A DNA stretch of 64,000 bases from NCBI GenBank assembly GCA_002633025.1, contig NMRB01000702.1, forward strand, positions 217,509 through 281,508. The letters are read 5' to 3'. Positions 52,740 through 61,700 of this stretch are shown piece by piece. The stretch's first letter is position 1. Every line of letters begins with the position of its first letter. The notes beneath the pieces were generated by a model. It had not been told where the DNA came from and ran no database searches. It saw only the letters and a list, made by a program, of their open reading frames with translations. The translations under genes were made by a program, and so were the position numbers. The DNA is from Notospermus geniculatus (Eukaryota; Nemertea; Pilidiophora; Heteronemertea; Lineidae).

Positions 52740-55700
52740 GTAAGTTTAAAATGTGATCTTGGTCCTCGGGAGGAATTTTAAAAACGTTTCCTCAAGCTCA
52801 GGGTGATAGTACCATGCGAAATGTTTTTGACGAGGGTTTATTCCTGGTTGAGTTTACAACGTAATTGTAAAGATAGTTCCAGTAAACAATTTCGAGCCAT
52901 CATTTGACCTGATGTCAGGCATCATTTTCAAACGTAGAAAAACGATTTTCGTGCACCACCTGCGCTCATCAATTACATAGGACCCCATTATGTGAACGTG
53001 GTTATAGGTTCTGACTCCAATTACATAAACTAGGCCCAACCGCTGTTTGCATGATCAATTCATCAACCATATGGTAAATATACTAAGTTATTAAAAATCG
53101 TTTTTAAGTGTTCGTCGATAAATCCAAACTCAAAAAGCTGTACAAGCGAGCCATGACAGCTGGCATTTTAAATAAAGGCCAATAAGCTAAGTAAATATTT
53201 CACCCGTTTTTTCTTAAACCGGGCGAGAGCGACGGGACGGCAACAATTTCGGTCAATAATGATGTACTGATAGTACAATGTTTGGCACGGCAAGATGGGC
53301 GGACATTGACGGCAAATCTCAATGCAGTAGGGGTGTTTTTAAAGTCGACTGACCCAACGCTGCTGGACTCGTCATTCAGCCGGGTCAGCCGACTTTAAAA
53401 ACACCCCTATACCGCATTGAGATTTGCCTTTGCACGCCGATAAAACAATCCGGTGGTAAGCATCTTTCAATATTCCTGTGTGGGAATATTCCACCTCCTG
53501 CCTTATTTATGTTGAACAGTCATGGGCTCATATGAATAAAGACTAGCAAATGCTTTACCTTCAGATTTGTACAGCATAGCCTAGTGCATTTGTATTGCAA
53601 AATTCAAGTAAAAGCATTTACTAGTCTTTATTCATATGACCCATGGTCTGTCTAGTTGTCTATTGTCACTACGTTCCCAAGACAAAGCTTAATTAAGAAG
53701 GATGCCAGTCCCCACTTTATTTTCGGCGGACACTCAAAAACGTAGACTGGTACCCGATCCTAACTGTTTTTCATCGGGCTTTTGCATATGTTAGGACCGG
53801 GCGTGCCTACCGCCTTCGTGCCTCTGATTGGTCGGTGCTGGCGCAGGTTAAGTGTGTGAACTGTTATTTTGATAGATTTTCTATTTTTAACATGGAAAAC
53901 CCCCGGCGTGATTGGTGAATTTCCTGGGTCAAAGGTCGGTCACCTTCTATCTGCATTCTGGTATGTCAGCCGTATTGCGAATTGAATAAATTTACATACA
54001 TTTTCAACTGACGTCACTGTCAGAATTCCTCCACAAATGGCGGCCAAGACTGGTCCTACCATTCAAAAGCGACACCATCGGTAGGACCAGGTACTAGTCT
54101 ATCAAAAACGGAGAAGTGCCTCCCCCATTGTCACGTCGTGTCGTATTCCGTCAATCTTTTGATGGGGCAATTCTTATAAAACGGCGGGGCAATGAAAATT
54201 ATTACACCGGGCATAGTTTCCGAGGCGAGGGAGGCAATGCGGGGGGGGGGGGGCAATATGGATTTCTTTCCCGCCAGGAAAGCTTGCCCCACGCCATCAT
54301 GATGTTAGGGTTATGGCCTGTCTGTCTTCGACACCATCTTGTGCTGACACCCTATTCCGACATAATTATTGAGACGAAATAGTGACATTCGCTGGGGACA
54401 TTCTAGGTCTTACATCTCGTCTCTCCTTTTCATTTAGTGCGGGTCGCCTTTCCACAGCCCTTGGACTACCTGATTGGTTTTTTGACGGCCCGTCTTTCGA
54501 CTTCAGTATCGACTTTGCGCTTGGAGCCTCCTTTGAATGGTGGAAGGGGTACGTATTACAAGCTCCGGTACAAGCTATCAGTACCCCTGACTGAGCTTGG
54601 TGACCTAGCTAGGCCTGAGCGTGTTCGCCGGTGCCTAGAAGTTACATGTCTACGGTGGGGTACATTGTATATTCCTGATGCAGCCTCTTCATCATAAAAC
54701 CCGGAGGCAGAAATAATGGTAATTATTGGCCTATTTTTTGTTATTGTATAGGATGTAGGCCATGTCAAATATCTGATTGTCTAATTGCTCTGTTATAAAA
54801 TGCAATGGACCTGCGGAAATCCTGGACTGGAATCGGACGACGAGTGTCAAGTGAAACAGAATCGGGAGCAGTGTGTCAAGACCTATTTCACAGGCTTCCG
54901 TAAGGTGACGCTGCAGTCGTCCGTCGTCCGCACGAAGAATGACGAAAACATCCGAAGTGTTACGAATGATACAGCGCCACCTTACGTCTTTCTTAGCTAC
55001 GACTAGAGATCACGCCGTATTTAGCTTTTTGGTCCTGGCGGGGGGNGGGGGGGGGGGGGGGGGCGCTAAATACGGCTCTGTATGCCTAATATGAGGGCTT
55101 GTGAAGGTCGCAGGCTGCCACAGGAAAACCACAGTGAACGATCCGGCGGTCTCCATAGCGGCCACTATAAATCCACGACGATGGGCAAGATTATCGCCGG
55201 CGCTGTTGCACTTATACTGATGTGATTGGCGGTGTAACGTGCGACAATGTTCCCGTTCCTCAGTGTTTCCCCACATTGTGAAACGAAACTGACAGATTTC
55301 TGTATTTCCCTATTGAAAATTGTGTAGAAACACTGTGATATGGGGAACACAAGAAAACGTTACAGCGGTACATGTATTTGCTGTAACGTACCGCTGTAAC
55401 GTTTTCTTGTGTTCCCCATATCATAGTGTTGGGCATTAGCATAATCTTTGTATATTCTGCTCTAGGCCTAATGTATGCGTGTCCAAGAAGACCGAAAATA
55501 AACGCAAGGCCACCCCTACGCCTGGTCTCTTTACCATGATAAAAAACAGCCGATGTGAGGACAAAGGCAAGTCTTATGAGTGCGAAACAACGTAAGTTGA
55601 AAATCAGTACATACATATATTCATTTTACGCCATGCTATTTATTATTCACGTATTTTTACACAGGTGTAATATCTGCCAGTGCTTCCGTATGTTAGTGTT

Positions 55701-58700
55701 TCCCCGTAGTGCATCGGAAACGTTGGCAGATAGATTGACCCGTCTGTGTGTGACTAGTAAATGCTTTTACTTTTGCTTTTAATTTTGCGATACAAATGCA
55801 CTGGGCAATGCTGTACAAATGTGAAGTAAAAGCATTTGTCACATACGAGCCAAGTCGCAGCTTACTCCGTCATACAATAGCAGGGGAACACTCACAGATG
55901 GGAAACAAAAAAAATGTTACACCGGGACGCGATACAGTGGGATATCAATTATCATGTCGTTAATGCTACGGTCACACTATGTTCCCGGTCACCACGGCAG
56001 CCCCGTTTGCCCAAAAACGTAGTGCTCCGTGGGATTTTGGCTATTTTTTTCTCTGTATTCAAGTTTTGTTACGTCTTGCTAAGTTTCTTCACGGTCTATC
56101 ACGGTATCCGTGACGGGCCGTGGGGGGAAGCGGCTGCTGAGCCCCGGAGGCTAAAAGGCGCACTACGGTTCGGCCCGCGGTCTACCACGGATGCCAGTAC
56201 GTTCCCTCCCGGACCGTTACGTTCGGATGGGGTCCCTCACGTTCCTCACGTTCTGATCAAGGTCTGACACGTTTTTCACGTTCTGCCAAGGCTTTCTCTA
56301 GATGAAACGTGGACGCCGGGCAGCTTTGGAGCACGTTTGTGCCCACGGTATAAAAAGAAGGCCTGCAATGTGTCGTCGATTGCTCAGACTCGAATGAAGC
56401 TCCCCTGCCGGGCCTGGCTTTTCTATACTCCCTCCCAGCCCGCGCGCGCCGTGTCACACCGTAGTAGAACGCAATGCGCCGTATCGCGCCGGGCCCTTAA
56501 CCGTCACGCGCCGGGACGCGTCGTGATTGAACGCGACGAAACGGCTACCATCCACCCTAACTTGCCGTGAGAACCGCGACAAAACGTGGCAAAACGGGGC
56601 GAAACGCGCAGCAACCGTGACAAAACGCGCACAAAACGGGATAGAACGTGACAAAACTTGAAAGGACCGGGGGAATACACATGCCTCCCGGCCCACTACG
56701 GACCGCCTCCAAGTTTTGTTACGGCCTGTTACGTACTGTAACGTTTTGTTGCGTTCACCCCGTTTTACTACGGCCTACTAAGTTTCTCATCCGCACCGTG
56801 ACTGCCGTGGCAAATTTTTTGACAGTTTAAAAATCTGGCCCGGCATCCACGGCAATCACGACCTGTCACGTTTGCCCATCCCGTCCCCCTGCGTTGTCTC
56901 ACGTCCATGCCGTTTTGTCCACGGTGGCCTGAAACGTGATTGCCGTGGCCGCCGGGAACATAGTGTGACCGTAGCATAATCAACTAGGAACCCAGGCAAC
57001 TAATTTTAGCTGATTCAGGACTATTTCTCCGAAAGCCAAAGTGTGAAGGGAAAGAATGTCCCAGGAAAAACTGACCTGGGAACAAAAGATCCTATTGTTA
57101 CATTCTAATCTCTGGTGATTGGTTTCTATACCCATGCCGCTTATTCCGTCATTCAACAATAGAAGTGGACAATTTTTTAAGGGGGACACTCTTTACTGCA
57201 ACACCGGCAGTGTGTTTGAAAGTTCTGCGGTGGCATCAAGTATTTTCCGAGTTTTTCCTTCAGACTTGAGTGTTCCGGCTGGCATAACACGACAATCCTG
57301 AAATACCGTTGTTGCCACGGGTTTCAGCGGGCGAAGAACCAGATAGGCTGCACCCAAGTCGTACAGATGGCGGATCTGCTTGATACAGCAAGCCTTTTGG
57401 GAATCGGTGAATTTCTCAGCGCCCTGGAGAGTGTTGGCCTCAATAACAGCCTCGTTGCGATGAATCTCACCCTTTTTGCGCCAGAAAACGCGGCCTTTCA
57501 AAAATACGTTCCCAGTGAAGTGGTAAGTCTTGACCTGCACAAAAATGGCTAGGTTGGTGTACTAGTAACTCACCCCGTATCCCCACAAAAATGGTAAAGA
57601 TAGGCTGTGACGGACGTTCTTGAGTAAAATGCGGGGAATGCAATTCAAGATGGTGGTTGTGGCGGCCATATTTGATATCGGAGCACAACCAGAATCGACG
57701 CTTGCGAAGTTACCCCACCCCAACATCCACACCAAAAGTAGTGATGCTTGGCAGTGGCGTTCTGAGTTTGATGCGTTAAATGCAAATTGTGGATTGACAG
57801 GCGCACCGACGGACCGACCGTCGGACACCATGTGACGACAATAGCAAGGTTTCGCAAGCGCCCGGTTAGGCCCTACGACGACGTTTATCTATTGTGTGGG
57901 TGCACCGTACCCAAACAATAGATAAACGTTGTCGTATGGCCTAACCGGGCACTTGCGAAACCTCGCTAATATGCCATAGCCCGTAGACGGTTTTTCATAA
58001 CGATAATAGAATGTTTTCGCAAAGCCCCCGAAATGCCAACGCGAACGCCAATCCCATTGTTCGATGCCAGAAGAGAGTAGCGAACAATATTAGGAGCTGT
58101 CAGTCAGTTGACCAATAGGTGTCACTACGGCCCAATTCAATGCATAAAGCGGACCCATTCATTTTTGATCGAGCACCAATCACGTGGATTTTCCTGTGTA
58201 TTGGTCCACTAGAACTTTGCTGCCAACTTTTGGCAATACGCGCGGCTGACTGCTCTATAGGATAGACGTTCGCGTCGGCGTTTCGGGGGCTTTGCGAAAA
58301 CTCTATTAGATCTAGGCCTACGCCTACCCGGTAATATAACATTTGCCTCGTATTTTTCAGGATATAGGTAACTACGTTGTTTTGTCTCCGGAAGCAAATG
58401 AGATCATAAGCGCCACGCAGAGGTTGCTCGAAGGTCATATCATACCCTACTCCATGATGCAGACGAGTGACTTCAATGACAACCACCTCTTACAGACATC
58501 CAGCCCAGATTCCACCGTCAGGATCAACCGATACCCGAATAAGGTACAGGGGCACCTCCTTTCGTAGAGATTCGGGTGTCGTCCCCACTCCCCTCGACGC
58601 CATTCTGCATACATGCATGCATAATGAATCGTGTAAAAATCGGCTAACCTCTTCCTACACTCTGCAGCAAGCAGCCAGATTCCGTGTTCAACGCTTTTCT

Positions 58701-61700
58701 CGTGCGCCCAACCAGAAGCCTCGTTTCTTCGTCGTTCACGGAAGAAAAAAATATCAGTGATATCATTTTATCAAATTTTGAATGGTCAACGTCATTACAC
58801 GTCATGCACGTAGTTCGGTGCAAGCTTTACCGTGATTGGTTGCTATTTTTGGGATCGGGGAAATCCGTTTAACACGGAATGTGGTTTGCTTGCGTGAAGG
58901 TCAAGGGAGGAGAAGCCGAGTCTTTACCTGAACTCACTGAATATGAAGATGCTCGACGCCGACCAGATTGCCCGGCGAGGTTCAGCGTCGAACGCGGCGT
59001 CCGGCAAATTTGATCATACATGTAGGACGCAGACGCTGGTGTCTAAGTATGATTCAAGCTTGTTGACGGCAAAGGCACCTCTCAGTCAATTACATCTACA
59101 TGTAGTACAAATGATAATCCCTACTGAGTCCTTGAAAGAAGTTTTTTTCGTGTAAAATACCAATAAAAATCGCTTCTAGACAGATGAATTTTCTGATGAC
59201 CCCCATATTCTACGGACAGGTGTGACAGGAATCAGCGTCCTATAGGAATGCAGATCCGCCAAACGATAGCCCGCTATTGTGAGGTTATATTCGAATGGTC
59301 AATCCCATGGTCTCTCTAGCCATATATTCTAATCCCTTGCTGAACAATGAGACCGGACTTTGATTCCATGGGGACTTGGATTCCTTTCACACCTGTACCT
59401 GCGCTTTCTTTATTTCAACAGGTTTTCACTGTCAACTGTGCCAAGTTTGTCCAGGCGGATAACCTCGCTGAGAATGGCGTGATCCACATCGTGGACAGGA
59501 TCATAACACCAGCGAGAGAAAACATAGTGGACATCCTTAGGAAGGATCCGAACCTTAACTTGCTCAAGAGAGGTATGACGATAACCTTAAGCGGGTGATC
59601 CACTGTTGCGATATTGGCTTGAGACGGGTTTGCGTTCCCTTGCGATTACCTTATAAGGACTTCCGATTGCCATATAAGGTAACCGCAAGGGAACGCAGCC
59701 CCGTCTCAAGCCGAAATCGCAAGAGTGGATCACCCGCTTTAAGCTGGGCATCCATTGCTGATTTTCTGCGTTGCGACTTGCTTTGCAACCTGCTACCTGC
59801 GATTGAAAACTAACGCAAGAAACTGATACCGATCGCCGACTGAAATTGACCACATCTTCGCCATTGGTGGAAATCACGTCTAGCGAGTCCACTTTTACGG
59901 CGATCTAGTGCCCAGTTGCAACGCAACCCAGTTGCAAAGCAAGTCGCAACGCAAAATCAGCTTGAAAATCAGTGGTGGATTCCTAGCTTCACGTAGAGCC
60001 GTATAAAAAAACGTGTTTTCATACAGATTTTGGCCGAAAAATTGCAAAAAATGCAGTCCCCGAGCAATAGCTGCATGTAGCTACGGTCTTGGGACGACGG
60101 CTCCTCACGTGACTTGTTCCATCTTCCACCTTGACGGCTTTAATAGCGCGATGAGATAGCGAACCAGACGCCCCGTGATCGTTCCGAATCTCGGACATGC
60201 TGCAATTTGGAAGTATTGAGGGAAATGCTATAGGCCTACCTTTAAATCCGTCTGCATATATGTATATTGATGTTTCTGTTGCGACTCCACTGCCNGGTGA
60301 TCCACTGTTGCGATATTGGCTTGAGACGGGGTTGCGTTCCCTTGCGATTACCTTATAAGGACTTCCGATTGCCATATAAGGTAACCGCAAGGGAACGCAG
60401 CCCCGTCTCAAGCCGAAATCGCAAGAGTGGATCACCCGCTTTAAGCTGGGCATCCATTGCTGATTTTCTGCGTTGCGACTTGCTTTGCAACCTGCTACCT
60501 GCGATTGAAAACTAACGCAAGAAACTGATACCGATCGCCGACTGAAATTGACCACATCTTCGCCATTGGTGGAAATCACGTCTAGCGAGTCCACTTTTAC
60601 GGCGATCTAGTGCCCAGTTGCAACGCAACCCAGTTGCAAAGCAAGTCGCAACGCAAAATCAGCTTGAAAATCAGTGGTGGATTCCTAGCTTCACGTAGAG
60701 CCGTATAAAAAAACGTGTTTTCATACAGATTTTGGCAGAAAAAAAAATTGCAAAAAATGCAGTCCCCGAGCAATAGCTGCATGTAGCTACGGTCTTGGGA
60801 CGACGGCTCCTCACGTGACTTGTTCCATCTTCCACCTCGACGGCTTTAATAGCGCGATGAGATAGCGAACCAGACGCCCCGTGATCGTTCCGAATCTCGG
60901 ACATGCTGCAATTTGGAAGTACATGTATTGAGGGAAATGCTATAGGCCTACCTTTAAATCCGTCTACATATATGTATATTGATGTTTCTGTTGCGACTCC
61001 ACTGCCTCTTATACACGCGACATTTATACGCACTTGAGAAGTCTCTAACAGTACGTCAGGCTACACCATTGGTTGTTGAGGGCTCTTGAGGAGAACGAGT
61101 TGTCTTTGTTTACCTTTTTGAAAGGAGACAAAAAAAACAGAAAAAAAATCAATGCTCTTGACAATGTGTCGAAAATATCTGTTTACTTTCGGCAGTGCTG
61201 CATTGAATTTCAATACATTTAAAGGCAGTTGAACTGTGTTTTTATGAATACATGTATGAGAAAATCTGGCAATCTCGTTCCCATGGTCTTTCTCCTTCGT
61301 CAACCTCTGTCCTCTCCTCCGTCGGGAAACCATGCAAACAAAGGGGCTGTTCATAATCTTGAGTTTTGATTCTTGGGAAAACGGAAAAAGCTATGCACTT
61401 GAAAATTGCAGGGATTATTTGTTGTGCTGTACAGAATAATCGCTGCAATTTGCACTTCATAGTTTTCTCCATTTTCTCAAGGATCACAACTCAGATTCCT
61501 CAGTTGACGAAAATGAACAGCCCCTTTTAGGAGAAGCTGGAAATGAGTCATGTTGCCAACTTCTAGACTGGCTCATGGCACCGACGTTTCAGGCAGCAGG
61601 ATTTGGATTGTGTATCCAGGGTGACGAAGTTATAAGCCTGGGGACGAGGTTGGAAATCTGGGTTGAAGCGTCTCCCATGTCTCCGAGATTGTCGAAATAC

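Noticed and set aside
54785-55006. Cysteine-bearing frame MQWTCGNPGLESDDECQ as an EMI exon
   Set aside because: No acceptable acceptor in phase, and the real EMI first half is at 55466-55591.
55668-55786. Additional FAS1-gene exon (TCNICQCF...)
   Set aside because: A good acceptor and open frame exist, but exon 3 joins exon 4 (57264) in phase and completes the EMI domain without it.
57193-57540. 115-codon minus-strand frame opposite FAS1 exon 4
   Set aside because: The plus strand gives an EMI/FAS1 match with proper splice sites; the minus frame has no family similarity that I recognise.
60019-61033. 191- and 120-codon minus-strand frames
   Set aside because: They lie wholly in the N-joined repeat duplication and one of them crosses the N.
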